Assembly (NCBI GenBank): GCA_002989075.1
Contig: PSQN01000012.1
Coordinates: forward strand, 1,054,001-1,118,000
Origin: Arthonia radiata
Taxonomy: Eukaryota; Ascomycota; Arthoniomycetes; Arthoniales; Arthoniaceae
Direction: 5' to 3'
DNA: 64,000 nucleotides
Below, piece by piece: positions 46,101 to 55,677 of the stretch. Position 1 is the stretch's first letter, and each line of letters begins with the position of its first letter. The translations under genes and the position numbers were made by a program. The notes below the pieces were generated by a model that did no database searches, was not told the origin of the DNA, and saw only the letters and a program-made list of their open reading frames with translations.

Positions 46101-48001
46101 GTTTTAAGTAAACTTAGCAAGACTTCACCCTTTTCCAAGGAGTCTGGGTGATCAAGTATGGCCTCCAAAGATGCAGACCACGATGCTTTGAAGGTTTTAC
46201 TGCGAGATTGAAGGGAAAGGACTTTGATTAGACGTGGACCAGAAGGCGTGAAAAGCAGTGTTGGGAGGACGTTCTCCAGGAATTCATCCAGTACAAGGTC
46301 TAGTTCATCAGCTGATGGATCTTGTTCAATACTTTGATGTTCGACTGCCGACGCAATGCAGCCAGCAGCACCATATGGCTTGCCCGCCCTAGACTTCAGC
46401 AACCCAATGCTCTCTTTGACGATTGCAACCGCGGCTTCACCGAATGCACTCTGAAGCTTTTCAGACACTTGACCAGCGGCTACTCTGCTCTGCAAAGTGA
46501 AGAGTCGCATACCTTCTTTTTCCACTTCGGTCTGTGATCGATCGAAGTCCTTTGCTTGCGCAGGTAGAGACGTCTGTAGATCCTGAAGAACGTGGTCTAC
46601 AATCTTGTGCCATTCGTGCTCAGCGCCGCCCTGTACGATCTCGATCTGAAGTGCGTCCCCTGCAATTTGGAGGGCATGCCTGTCCGACAGTGGCCACGGC
46701 GAGGTCTCGGAGGTAAGTCTGATAGATTGGCGGACAATCGGCATGGCCCAGATGAGCGCAATCTTCTGCTTCTCTTCAGGAACAAGGTTGTCGCAGAGCC
46801 TCTCAAGCGCCTTAAAATAGCAGCGAAAAGCAGCAGGCTGGTTCGCCACCTGCTCATCTTTCCTTGCGATGCCGGTTTTGATTGCCTCGAGAACTTTCGC
46901 GGTGTCATCGCAATTTCTAGGCAGAGGACCGTCTGGCATGACCTCGAAGAGCTGTGCAAAGTTCACCCAGAATTGCGCATTACCTCCTAAAGATCCGTGC
47001 TTTCCAGTGTTTTGGAGTACTTCCAGAGTTTTATCAGTAGTCCAAAATTGATGTTCATGGCTCGTCAGCAATGTTAGAATCTCGACGTAGAGAGCTGCAG
47101 TACCAGTCTGGTGGCGGGAGGTACGCTTCGAGAGAAGCGCATTCGCGATCCTGTTGACATCGTGAACAGCTTGATTCGGCAGGTTCAGGAAGTGGTTTCT
47201 GATCAGAGTGAAAATGGCGCGCCGTGCGGAAACATCTCCTTGAGCCAGCAAATCTAAGAGCCTCCGCGAGCCGAGCAGGGTCTGATAAGTTGACGCCTGC
47301 ATTTCCAGATCGTCCGAGTCCAGGAATTGCATTGTTTCCGAGACAGAGTTCAGGCTGCTTGATACGACTCGGTTGTATACAGTCTCTGCATCTTCAGTCG
47401 TTGTGTTTTTGGGGTCGCTCAGCGAGTCCTTCGTCTCCGTTTCGACCACCTCGGTCGCGAACGCCAGAATCTGCGCTTGATATGCCTTGCGCAAATTCTT
47501 CTGCTTCTCTGGAGAACTGAACATGGACTGAAGGCCATCATGTGCCGCACGCATGACACCTTTGTCACCGTCGTGGCAACCCGCTAACCACATTGGCGCG
47601 ATCGTAGGCATGTGCCTTGCCATGCGCTTCCCGCTCGCTTTTGATACATGTTTCTGGAGTGCAAACGAACTTTGTCGGACACGTCGAGAGACATCGATCG
47701 AGAGTCGTGGAAATACCTTCGTCCATGCTTCGATGAAACTGTCTTCGAGCGTGGCTTGAGCGTCATGCTGCGTGGTCAGGTAGGCATGTAGTTCATCGAG
47801 GGCTTTAGATTTAGTGGTGCTGTCCTTCTTTGAGAGATTCTTAAAGTGGACTGCGACATTCGGATCTGACAGGTAGCTGAGATCTGGCTGTTCTGCGAGA
47901 TATGATATTACCGAAGAAGCAGAGCCAAAGCCTGAAGATGACGCGCTCCCCAAGCCTGCGCGAGTACTGCTTGCTGTCGTCTTCGCATGCTTGTCTTTCA
48001 T
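43178..48001 (-). CDS. ltn1: E3 ubiquitin ligase listerin (Ltn1/Rkr1), ribosome quality control
   Basis: A 1,607-residue single-exon protein, close to the usual size for listerin. Ltn1 joins the 60S subunit after a stalled ribosome splits and ubiquitinates the nascent chain within the RQC complex. The frame is open to 48,028 but the first ATG is at 48,001 (MKDKHAKTTASS). The N-terminal region (SYLAEQPDLSYLSDPNVAVHFKNL; SKALDELHAYL) and the long run of helical HEAT-like repeats fit the family. The C-terminal RING at residues 1555-1600 has CAIC, CKTC, HGSC and CPLC spaced as in the RING-CH-like finger of listerin, followed by TAF near the end. No break or missing zinc ligand. Divergent from rad3 across 507 bp. 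Confidence 0.93.
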   Translation of the reverse strand: MKDKHAKTTASSTRAGLGSASSSGFGSASSVISYLAEQPDLSYLSDPNVAVHFKNLSKKDSTTKSKALDELHAYLTTQHDAQATLEDSFIEAWTKVFPRLSIDVSRRVRQSSFALQKHVSKASGKRMARHMPTIAPMWLAGCHDGDKGVMRAAHDGLQSMFSSPEKQKNLRKAYQAQILAFATEVVETETKDSLSDPKNTTTEDAETVYNRVVSSSLNSVSETMQFLDSDDLEMQASTYQTLLGSRRLLDLLAQGDVSARRAIFTLIRNHFLNLPNQAVHDVNRIANALLSKRTSRHQTGTAALYVEILTLLTSHEHQFWTTDKTLEVLQNTGKHGSLGGNAQFWVNFAQLFEVMPDGPLPRNCDDTAKVLEAIKTGIARKDEQVANQPAAFRCYFKALERLCDNLVPEEKQKIALIWAMPIVRQSIRLTSETSPWPLSDRHALQIAGDALQIEIVQGGAEHEWHKIVDHVLQDLQTSLPAQAKDFDRSQTEVEKEGMRLFTLQSRVAAGQVSEKLQSAFGEAAVAIVKESIGLLKSRAGKPYGAAGCIASAVEHQSIEQDPSADELDLVLDEFLENVLPTLLFTPSGPRLIKVLSLQSRSKTFKASWSASLEAILDHPDSLEKGEVLLSLLKTAHLPKQVEEIHANEALQHCLTTLVSRALQTKEGGTTLDKVFARDQAAVLSDRSVDHLISSFVDQLTSDETLSSSLEALRQLMRRNADLLKGYVASDKGTLLLQNLLRTQELSDEDVSLSATELLSALDSSTISGSSDTSEAQVIKVLEKSLYDADQDSLGVDTLVQLALRHLTSSPSPDTLAKVLPDANKWATALEPFLTVAPPESFAVTDELGGFIALTSTAKKPNDSYQPPPVDAYGQTPLLRISVYAAQLLLKASELKLGPLEMPDDSSHALFRNLSLTAAVGNDRLSFQGANPLWDGEILDDEVTDFVSNARRLMQTLVDVSPSSSGPISMLADAASSMTPSALFHAREWARAQSQAVEESGWRAENTSQVEARFTQLKKEDSDSIRLAAFLAAYQTPLAGSAVLLRFMNELIATLTGLDATAQPHVAHSQAATLALISRLYGPALQSVAKQRLIFLVKHIVPWLSQALPESLKAEVLKALTSILPHMADVYGEDWEKTLDFFATTWADAGPLNETSAGSATIALWHSSLKLSATLRNLTQDTESNDDLREAWQEKLDDLAHGLANLLKQSGHLSDEANLPLRATNEVLARHIKAVPAQKLGDLSGLYALLDTQSREVQQTAFDILHRQIPQEQEEISVNVALEKTVARLPEKLLSLVASTPDPDLYEDLVFDRSMPSSLFTYLSGWLLVFDHFKKASYKVRSDYVAHIKEQAVHTALLDMIFASLGHANSKPIDPSKFDATFYSFNVESDPKRDVQWLLIHLYYLCLSRLPSLTKAWWIDCRSRQIRAHVEPWTEKHFSPLVIADALQATAEWAKQQDANADDALIIKANERTKEVTASKEVDDQLLTIAIRLPLNFPLGPVSVEGVNRVAVEEKKWRSWLLNTQGVITFSDNSIADGLITFRRNVSGQLKGQTECAICYSIVSQDKQLPTKKCKTCKNMFHGSCLYKWFKSSNSSSCPLCRTAFNYA

Positions 48002-48508
48002 GATGGCTCTACAGACGCAGCGGATCAATTATTGCACAGAGGGCAGTCCCCAAGCCCACTAGGCAAAGCGTTGCTACAACATTGTGCGGGCTAGGGTGGC
48101 GTTCACAGTTTAGGGCTAAATTGCGCACGAGTACTGAGTATGGCCGAATATGCTGATAAGGTGCGAGAAGAGGTTATCGATGGGTTGCGGTTAATGATCA
48201 CTGGACGATGAAAGTCTGTCTCTGGGAATTACGAAAGGATTGCGTTGAGATGACTCGCGCAAAGGTCCAAGCTCAGATCTGCTCCTCATGACATACCCCA
48301 TTTGGTATCGCTCCAACCTAGCGCCCGTTAGTCTGATTCGGTCTTGGCACGTTTGAAGCAGGGTCTTTGAAGAACGCGTCCTTTTTCTTCAATTACAAAG
48401 CACTGCCATATAATCATTCAACATAGGCGATGCGTTTTATCTTATGAATCCGCGGCAAGAAGTTCTCGTCCCGTTGAGCTATCCGTTGAACAGAAGCGAA
48501 TCAGCATC
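48002..48508. promoter_or_regulatory. Shared divergent promoter of ltn1 and rad3
   Basis: 507 bp between start codons on opposite strands. No coding signal. No defined operator recognised. Confidence 0.5.
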
Positions 48509-50893
48509 ATGAAGTTTCACATTGACGAACTCGAAGTCCTCTTCCCCTACCCGCGTATTTATCCTGAACAATATGCATACATGTGCGATCTCAAGCGCAC
48601 TCTGGATGCCGGCGGCCACTGTGTCCTGGAGATGCCTTCGGGAACCGGCAAGACCGTTTCGCTTCTTTCTCTCATCGTAGCTTACCAGATGGCTTCTGCT
48701 GAGCCTCGCAAACTCATCTACTGCTCGCGTACCATGTCCGAGATTGAGAAAGCCCTTGCTGAGCTCAAAGCACTGATGAAGTATCGTACCGAACAATTAG
48801 GCGGCGAGGAAGAGTTCCGCGGCCTTGGATTGACAAGCCGAAAGAACTTGTGTCTTCATCCGTCTGTGAAGCGCGAGAAGTCTGGTAATGTGGTCGATGC
48901 TCGATGTCGAAGTCTAACGGCCGGCTTCGTGCGTGAGAAGAAGGAGCGCGGCGAAGATGTAGAGTCCTGTGTGTATCACGATAATCTCGATCTACTCGAA
49001 GCCCATAATCTCATCCCACCCGGTGTCTGGACGCTAGAAGGGCTGATGCGCTATGGCGAGGACAACAAGCAATGTCCTTATTTCACAGCTCGTCGCATGA
49101 TGTCGTTCTGCAACGTCATGATCTACTCATACCATTACCTGCTCGACCCGAAGATCGCTGAGCGTGTATCACGTGAACTCTCCAAGGACTGCATCGTAGT
49201 ATTCGACGAAGCCCACAACATCGACAACGTCTGCATAGAGTCGCTTTCCCTCGACATCAGTGAAGACTCATTGCGGAAAGCCACGCGCGGCGCAGACAAC
49301 CTAGAGCGCAAAGTCGAGCAGATGAAAGAGACCGACAAAGACAAGCTGCAGTCAGAGTACCAGAAGCTTGTCGAAGGCTTGCGAGAAACAGGCCGGGCAC
49401 AAGACGAAGATCAGTTCATGGCGAACCCCGTTCTACCTGCCGACCTCGTCCAAGAAGCTGTGCCCGGCAACATTCGGCGAGCCGAGCACTTCATCGCCTT
49501 TCTCAAACGCTTCGTCGAGTACCTCAAGACCCGAATGAAGGTTACTAGCGTCATCTCCGAGACACCTCAATCCTTCCTGCAGCATCTCAAGGAGCTCACA
49601 TATATTGAAAAAAAACCACTGCGCTTTTGCGCCGAACGGCTCACATCGCTCGTCCGTACGCTCGAGCTCGCAGATATTGAAGATTACCAGCCTCTCCAAG
49701 AAATCGCTACCTTCGCGACCCTCGTCGCAACCTACGACACCGGCTTCAAACTCATCCTCGAACCCTTTGAGTCTGAGAACGCCACCGTTCCCAACCCGAT
49801 CCTGCACTTCACTTGCCTCGATGCCGCCATCGCCATCAAACCCGTCTTCGACCGCTTCTCCTCCGTCATCATCACCTCCGGCACTCTCTCCCCCCTGGAC
49901 ATGTACCCAAAAATGCTCGCCTTCTCCACCGTCGTCCAAGAGTCCTACACCATGACCCTCGCGCGCCGCTCTTTCCTTCCCATGATCGTCACGCGCGGCG
50001 CCGACCAAACCACCATCTCCTCCGGCTTCCAGGTCCGCAACGACCCCAGCAACGTCCGCAACTACGGCCAGCTCCTCATCGAGTTCTCGCGCATCACACC
50101 TGACGGCATCGTCGTCTTCTTCCCGTCTTACCTTTATATGGAAAGCATAATCAGCATGTGGCAGTCAATCGGCACGCTGGACGAGGTGTGGAAGTATAAA
50201 CTCATTCTCGTGGAAACGCCGGATAGCCAAGAAACGTCCTTGGCGCTTGAGACTTATCGGACTGCTTGCACCAACGGCCGTGGCGCGGTGTTACTGTGTG
50301 TCGCCCGCGGTAAGGTCAGTGAGGGTATTGATTTTGACCATCACTACGGCCGCACTGTGCTGTGTATTGGTGTCCCTTTCCAGTATACCGAGAGTAGAAT
50401 TCTCAAAGCGCGCCTTGAGTTCTTGAGGGATACTTACCGCATCCGCGAGAACGACTTCCTCTCTTTCGACGCGATGCGGCATGCTGCGCAATGTCTGGGT
50501 CGCGTGTTGCGCGGAAAGGATGACTACGGGATTATGGTGTTGGCAGATCGTCGCTTCGGGAAGAGACGTAGCCAGCTGCCAAAGTGGATCGCACAAGCCA
50601 TGTCCGAGGCGGATGTCAATCTCTCAGTCGACATGGCCGTGAGCAGCGCAAAGCGCTTCTTGCGGGTGTTAGCGCAGCCGTATGAACGAGATGATGAGCT
50701 TGGCGGGAAGGGAGATGGCGGACAGGCGGAGAGAGGTGGGGCAGTCAAGAGTAGTTGGAGTGAGCGAGATTTGGCGGCGCATCAGATGAAGAGTGGAGGA
50801 GGGTTCGTGAACGTGAGCGAAATGGAGGTCGTGCCGGAGGAGGAGGACATGGGCGGGTTGGATGACGCGGAGATGTTGGATGTGGCTGGGTAG
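48509..50893 (+). CDS. rad3: DNA helicase Rad3/XPD of TFIIH
   Basis: A 794-residue single-exon protein (yeast Rad3 has 778). XPD is the 5-to-3-prime helicase subunit of TFIIH, needed for opening damaged DNA in nucleotide excision repair and, structurally, for transcription initiation. It starts MKFHIDELEVLFPYPRIYPEQ, typical of the family. Walker A is MPSGTGKT (residues 42-49) and the Walker B DEAH box is in VVFDEAHNID (D233). The four iron-sulfur cysteines are visible at 115, 133, 154 and 189. Motifs SGTLSPLDMYP, ARGKVSEGIDF and QCLGRVLRGKDDYG (motif VI) follow in order. The last 80 residues are Gly/Glu-rich and variable. Nothing broken. The mid-part at 49,400-50,000 has strong third-position C, so other frames look open there. 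Confidence 0.95.
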   Translation: MKFHIDELEVLFPYPRIYPEQYAYMCDLKRTLDAGGHCVLEMPSGTGKTVSLLSLIVAYQMASAEPRKLIYCSRTMSEIEKALAELKALMKYRTEQLGGEEEFRGLGLTSRKNLCLHPSVKREKSGNVVDARCRSLTAGFVREKKERGEDVESCVYHDNLDLLEAHNLIPPGVWTLEGLMRYGEDNKQCPYFTARRMMSFCNVMIYSYHYLLDPKIAERVSRELSKDCIVVFDEAHNIDNVCIESLSLDISEDSLRKATRGADNLERKVEQMKETDKDKLQSEYQKLVEGLRETGRAQDEDQFMANPVLPADLVQEAVPGNIRRAEHFIAFLKRFVEYLKTRMKVTSVISETPQSFLQHLKELTYIEKKPLRFCAERLTSLVRTLELADIEDYQPLQEIATFATLVATYDTGFKLILEPFESENATVPNPILHFTCLDAAIAIKPVFDRFSSVIITSGTLSPLDMYPKMLAFSTVVQESYTMTLARRSFLPMIVTRGADQTTISSGFQVRNDPSNVRNYGQLLIEFSRITPDGIVVFFPSYLYMESIISMWQSIGTLDEVWKYKLILVETPDSQETSLALETYRTACTNGRGAVLLCVARGKVSEGIDFDHHYGRTVLCIGVPFQYTESRILKARLEFLRDTYRIRENDFLSFDAMRHAAQCLGRVLRGKDDYGIMVLADRRFGKRRSQLPKWIAQAMSEADVNLSVDMAVSSAKRFLRVLAQPYERDDELGGKGDGGQAERGGAVKSSWSERDLAAHQMKSGGGFVNVSEMEVVPEEEDMGGLDDAEMLDVAG

Positions 50894-51468
50894 GTGGTGA
50901 ATAGGGGTGTTTCGCTATCATGGAGCGCAGCTCGTGAGCATTGGATGAAATGTCCTTGGAGGGCTTGGAGTGCGACCTTCTCGAACGGAAACATGCACCG
51001 GCAGTAGATAGATGAAAGACTTGCGCTCGAACGAAGCGAAGCTTCTAACCTTTGACCTAAGTCTTCTACCACCTGCTTTATCGAGCCTCTCTCGACGGCG
51101 CTCTTATCAACGAAGGATCGGTGCACTTAGGCTTAATGCATGCACGCTCCTCTTCTGCTACCCACGTTACGAGCATTCCATCCCACCCGCCCACGTTCCT
51201 TCATCATACCACAGCAAGCCACGTCACCCGCGTCACATAAAAAACACGAACCACACAAACACAGCACATCACGAAATCTCTTCAAACGCACAAGACGCAA
51301 CGCGCCATCTCATTCACCGCCCCACCGCCCCGCGCCACCCCACCACACAGATAACACAGACAACACAGACAGACAAAACAAACTACCCATACAAAAACAC
51401 CCACACCACCAACAAACCCCCCACGATGCCCTCGGCGGACATGAGGCCCCACCACCTACGTATCAGTG
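50894..51468. other. Intergenic with CA-rich stretch
   Basis: Downstream of rad3. From about 51,200 to 51,430 the plus strand is very CA-rich with short ACACAGA-type tandem units. No gene recognised, although an upstream-spliced part of the small gene at 51,469-51,702 cannot be excluded. Confidence 0.4.
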
Positions 51469-51702
51469 TTAGTATATGTACAGTGGAATTTGCGCCGGCG
51501 GATGGGACGTGAGATAGGTGATCCAGAGAGGGTTGGGGGATGGTTCTGTGCTGCTATGTAGAAAAGTGTTAATGGAGGGTTGGGATGAGACGTACCACCC
51601 CGCCACCGCATCACCAGCGCGCAAGAAGTCCCACGCAATGAGGACGAGGAGGAAGAGGAGGAGGGCGGTGAGGAGGGCGCGGCGGGAGAGAGGGGGCGCC
51701 AT
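51469..51702 (-). CDS. Small membrane or signal-anchored protein, 61-77 residues
   Basis: ATG at 51,702. It starts MAPPLSRRALLTALLLFLLV, a basic tip followed by a strong hydrophobic helix, then AWDFLRAGDAVAGW. A 48-nt intron in frame (GTACGT donor, TTAAC branch, CATAG acceptor) may be spliced; keeping it gives 77 residues, removing it 61. The tail is polar (LWITYLTSHPPAQIPLYIY). It could be a secreted or single-pass membrane protein. Not clearly related to the cluster at 28-31 kb. Family not recognised. Confidence 0.4.
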   Translation of the reverse strand: MAPPLSRRALLTALLLFLLVLIAWDFLRAGDAVAGWYVSSQPSINTFLHSSTEPSPNPLWITYLTSHPPAQIPLYIY

Positions 51703-52342
51703 TGTCTAGCGGTGGGCGAGTTAGCTTTTGGTTCTGTAGTATGGAGAAAGGGGTGATGCCGGTGTTTGGCGTCTGAATGCGGATGGTTTGAAATGGGAAA
51801 GGGTGTGTAGGGCTTGCTGGAGGAGGGTGTGTGCCAGGAGGAGCGGAGAGGTTGGGTGTTACGAGGTGGGACGGAAGGTGGATGGGGTTTGTTTGACGGC
51901 GTTTGTGCGGATGGTAGGGGTGTGAGGGTTGGAGGCGTTGAGGGTTTGCTGGTGAATGGGTAGGTGGAGACCGAGGGATCTGGGCTGGTGGGTAAAGGGG
52001 AGTGTGTGCAGCGCTCCGAAGGGGGGGGTCTTCGCGCCGTGCGTGTGATGGCTCTTGGTGTATCGTGGGAAGTGCTGGTGAAACGCGACCTGGACGTGTA
52101 GCGTGTATGGTTGTGGAGCGGGTATGTGAATTTTGGCTGTCTTGGGTGTGTTTTGCGCGCGTCGTGCGTGATGTCTTTCGGTCGAGCTTGGGACTTGCTG
52201 ATCGAGGAAGTTGCGGAGGAGAAGTGAGGTGTTTGTAGACCTAGGAAGATAGACTTACGATGATGGTGAGGCGGACGCGGAGGAGAGAAGGAGGTCTTTG
52301 ATGGGTTGATGGCTGTTTGCTCGTGTCAGTCATCGCTTCAGG
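51703..52342. other. Intergenic, G-rich; nothing recognised
   Basis: GT/GA-rich on the plus strand, including a run of nine G at about 52,021. Likely 5-prime flank of the small minus-strand gene. No gene called. Confidence 0.4.
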
Positions 52343-52788
52343 CTAGAATTGCAAGGCTTTGCGTCGAGACTTAGTAAGCAGCGCCTGGAGCTTGCAGACG
52401 AGCCGTCGATGAAGAGTGCAGTCTCCAAGGTGTGGAGTGCGCTCTCCAAAGCCGCCATGCCATCGCAGCGGGCTCATCCTGGACGATCCGCTGGTGTGTG
52501 TGTTGGAAGGGGAGGTGCGGGCTCCGGCGGGCTTTCCAAGACCGGAGAGGGGCATCACTTACGCTTTGAGGGCGAGCAGCGAGTCGAGAGCAATTGTGGG
52601 GGTTTGTTGCGGTTCGTAGATTGTTCTGAGCGCGCGAGGAGGCTGGGAAACGACCAATATCAGGGGCTGGCCCGTGCGCACTTGGTCGCGGAGCGGAACA
52701 CTGCCAAATGTGAGGTCTTCAAACACGTATTCCTCTACGACGCCGGCGAATTTCGGCCGGCAAAAAACAGTGAGAGACTCGCCATGAG
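52343..52788 (-). CDS. Unrecognised protein, partial (two 3-prime exons)
   Basis: An exon at 52788-52563 reads as protein on the minus strand: FAGVVEEYVFEDLTFGS, RTGQPLILVVSQPPRALRTI, TIALDSLLALKA. It ends at a good GTAAGT donor (52,562). The next exon, from an acceptor at about 52,479, reads to a stop at 52,343 but in a frame with poor composition; another frame (ALHTLETALFIDG) reads better but does not fit the phase, so the 3-prime structure is unsure. I could not find the 5-prime exon: a stop lies just upstream of the acceptor at 52,789 and a tRNA-like repeat starts about 140 bp further on. It may be truncated. Family unknown. Confidence 0.35.
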
Positions 52789-52925
52789 CTGGAGATCATT
52801 CCTATACTACTTGAGCGTGAAGCAAAAATAGATAGCCATTGCCATAATGCCCGTTCGAACAGTGCCAAGACGTGATCCAATACTGCTTCTGCACTTTGGG
52901 ATTAGCCAACGCCAGGGAAAAAGGC

Positions 52926-53050
52926 AAAAAAGGTGGGCGAGTAGACTCGAACCCTTGAGTTCTCTCTGCTGAATCAAGTGAGGCTGTTCGGTGGTAATGG
53001 AGGAGGGGGGACTCACATGCCCCTTAGCCACTTGGGCTAAAGGCCTTGAT
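52926..53050 (-). repeat. tRNA-related sequence with A box, B box and T-run (SINE-like or tRNA pseudogene)
   Basis: On the minus strand an A-box-like TAGCCCAAGTGG (53,028-53,039) is followed about 75 bp later by a B-box-like GGTTCGAGTCT (52,943-52,953) and, about a dozen bases on, a run of six T (52,926-52,931), the RNA polymerase III stop. A D-stem (GCCC/GGGC) can fold, but the 5-prime and 3-prime ends do not pair as an acceptor stem and the T-stem is poor, so I do not call a working tRNA. The A-box part resembles the repeats at 54,165-54,335 and 54,640-54,795. Confidence 0.4.
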
Positions 53051-54164
53051 AACTTGCAACGGGATCCCAACCCCGGCTTTTACTGCATGAAAGACGAAAC
53101 GCTCGAAGACTTACCGAATAGACCATCGTTGAACTCACCGCGCGTCCCCAGCGGCGAGAGTACAGGATGTTTAAATCATATATAACCTTCAACTCTATTC
53201 AATGTGCCCACACATACGGCTCTTCCGCACCAACATTGCTTGGTCACAAGACGCGTATCATTCGTGTAGCTCCTTCTTGCCCATGCAGAGCTCTTTTGGA
53301 GATTACGCAATAGGAAAACAGTGAAAGCTTCGCACAAGGGTGGCCGCATTACGGGCGGCCGCATCAGGGACGGCATGCAATTGCAGCCATGAGACTATCG
53401 TTCCAGATAGGCTCTTCATCGTCTGACCCTCTTCGCGGACGCCTCCAGATATCACAGTAACATGGAGAAACTGTAGGCTTCTTCTCGCAGGCATTGGCGA
53501 GTGGCTCGTCTGGACTTTACAATGTACATAGGCAGATCGATCACGTTTTCCACTGTCACTCGTCTCTGCGCTATGCACGAACACCGCGAGATCATACAAC
53601 ATCCGAACCTGTTGCCGGCTGTGTCTGTCTGACATCAGAGCACCTTCGGACCTTCCGTACTCTGGACATGCGAAGTCGCTCATCGTGTACAACGGGAGGG
53701 ACTGCGGAGCGGGTCTTGGCAGTGGATACAGTACATCATAGATACAGCATATCCGCGTTTTTCATCCGTGTGCACCAATACCTCTAGAAATTACGAGAAC
53801 GACCTCTGGGCCTTCTTCTGGGCCCACGTGAAAAGCTCGTCACATACATGTTCAGAATGACTTAATGGCTAATTGTGAGGGGGAGCGCCCACCCAGCGGA
53901 GCGGGTCTTGGCGAAGCAGCAGATACATGAATGCAGACACACTGCCATACATCCTTCTTCAGACCGCGAAAAAAACGAGAGAAGGCTGAGTTGATGACGA
54001 CGATGCTTTGAAGACGATCCTGGCCATCAAAACCGCAATGCCGTGCGACCATTATGTGTTTCGTGGTGGATTTCGAACGCGCGACCTCCGCGCTAGCGCG
54101 CTTTGTTAGCAAAAGCAAAACACGGTTAGCGCGAAAGCCACCAGCACACACATACCATAGGCAA
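53051..54164. other. Intergenic, no gene seen
   Basis: A 14-bp unit (GGAGCGGGTCTTGG) occurs near 53,705 and again near 53,899. A further B-box-like stretch (CGTTCGAAATCC, minus) lies near 54,070. No coding frame recognised. Confidence 0.4.
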
Positions 54165-54335
54165 CAAGGCTCATGAAGCAAAAGCAAAGGCCGTGAAAAG
54201 AGTAAAAGAGGGTCGCTCGCCAGACGAAGTCTGAACGAGACGCAGGGCTCCCAAGGACCCCGAAACTAACACGCAAATGGCTAAAGCCGAAGACTTACCT
54301 ATCCCTAACCACTCCTCCACCTGTCCTTTGCGGAC
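54165..54335 (-). repeat. SINE-like repeat, copy 1
   Basis: Direct repeat of 54,640-54,795, roughly three quarters identical over an 80-bp core by eye (shared AAAAGAG, TCGCCAG, GACGCAGG/AACGCAGG, CCTGAAA-type blocks). On the minus strand it starts with an A-box-like GGAGTGGTTAGGG. Old and diverged. Confidence 0.45.
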
Positions 54336-54639
54336 GGAGGCAAAAACTTTATTATAAAATATATCCTACACTTTCCACCCTCACAGGTTGGCATCGCGCA
54401 CTTTCACTCCAATGGACGGAACAGCATTATCTAGCAAAGCTGGCGTCCTCTTCTCTGTCTATAGAATAAGAAACAATGAAAATTATTGCTTGCTTTGGAC
54501 GCAACTTTTTCGCACAAGGGGCTCCTAGGGGAACGGGTTGGCGCTAGTCCTGAAAAGTGTTGGCATCACAACGTGAGCCACGTCCAACACTCGCCAAGCC
54601 AAAAGATAGTCCGAACACGGTGTCCGCCTTGCCATCTTC
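54336..54639. other. Between SINE-like copies; nothing recognised
   Basis: About 300 bp with an AT-rich patch near 54,345-54,365. No gene. Confidence 0.4.
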
Positions 54640-54795
54640 ATGCTCATGGACAAAACAAGAAGACCTGTAAAAGACAAAGACCCTGAAAATGGCAAAAGAG
54701 AATCGTTCGCCAGGTGAAACCTGAGCGAAACGCAGGATCCCGATAATCCTGAAAGCAAGGAGGGGGTCACGCACCTTAGCCACTCCGCTACTGGG
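54640..54795 (-). repeat. SINE-like repeat, copy 2
   Basis: Partner of copy 1. On the minus strand it carries TAGCGGAGTGGCTAAGG, a good fit to the polymerase III A-box consensus TRGCNNARYGG, then the same downstream core as copy 1. Confidence 0.45.
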
Positions 54796-55677
54796 AGGGT
54801 GAATGACAATCTCTTGCAAACAAAATATAGGGATAAGGTCGTTTCGGATCATGCCCCACTTGCGATCTTCTCTCTTCCGCATGGCCGTTCATCACGAACT
54901 CGTGCAAATGCTCATGCTGTCCGGTCTGAACACCCTGTATTATCTCTTGCTGCCTGAGACCATGCAGGCTTCATGTACTGCCTGAGGGGCTTCTGGGGTG
55001 TGCCGCACGCCTGTCACATGTGACTGTATACATGGTTCAGGGGCAGCATCCACCCGACATTGGTCTCTTGTGGCCCGATGTAGGCTATTATGAACACTGT
55101 TATCTACTCTTTCTTCGGCACCATCGCCGTGCATGATATGGGATAGGAGGTGTATAGGTGTGCTACATAGGGATCCTCGACAAGTGCTCCGGACGCTCCA
55201 CTTCAAGAATTTGAGCCAGACGGCAGGATCGACCAAAAATGACGAAAGAAGATGCGAGATGATCTAAAAGCTATGCTCTTTCCTGTAGTGTCTTTCAATC
55301 TTCGTGTATGACGGTATTGCTTTTGCGAACGAGATAATAAGAATGGACTGAAGAGCGGAAGTGGAAAGAAACCATGTGCGCCAATGCGAGGATCCGCCAA
55401 AGGAAACGTGGCACCGCCACACAATGCCGCACAACAATGTCGGAGCACCACAGCTACTCTTCCTTCTTTAATCAGCTCCCTGCAACACATACTTCCTTAC
55501 TCCCTTACTTATTTTATACTGCAGTCCTATTGCGTTTCTTGTTAGTCATCAATTGTTCTGCGGCCTCGCGCTTACCTCAATCATCGCATGCCATCGCGCC
55601 CATCGCAGCTCAACCTCCGCACAATCGGCATTGACGTGCGCAACCGCGACAGCTCGTGACCGGTCACAGCCTTGACC
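54796..55677. other. Upstream region of bfr1
   Basis: No gene seen. The last 250 bp, with CT-rich runs, are the likely promoter and leader of bfr1. Confidence 0.4.

Noticed and set aside
48002-48028. Listerin start at 48,028 (extra nine residues)
   Set aside because: The codon is TTG; the ATG at 48,001 is the first and gives a typical N-terminus.
49433-50103. Long frames of 96-191 codons on both strands within rad3
   Set aside because: Shadows of the GC-rich third positions of rad3, which reads through without a break.
52926-53050. Working tRNA gene
   Set aside because: A and B boxes and a T-run are present but no acceptor stem forms and the T-stem is poor; listed as a tRNA-related repeat instead.
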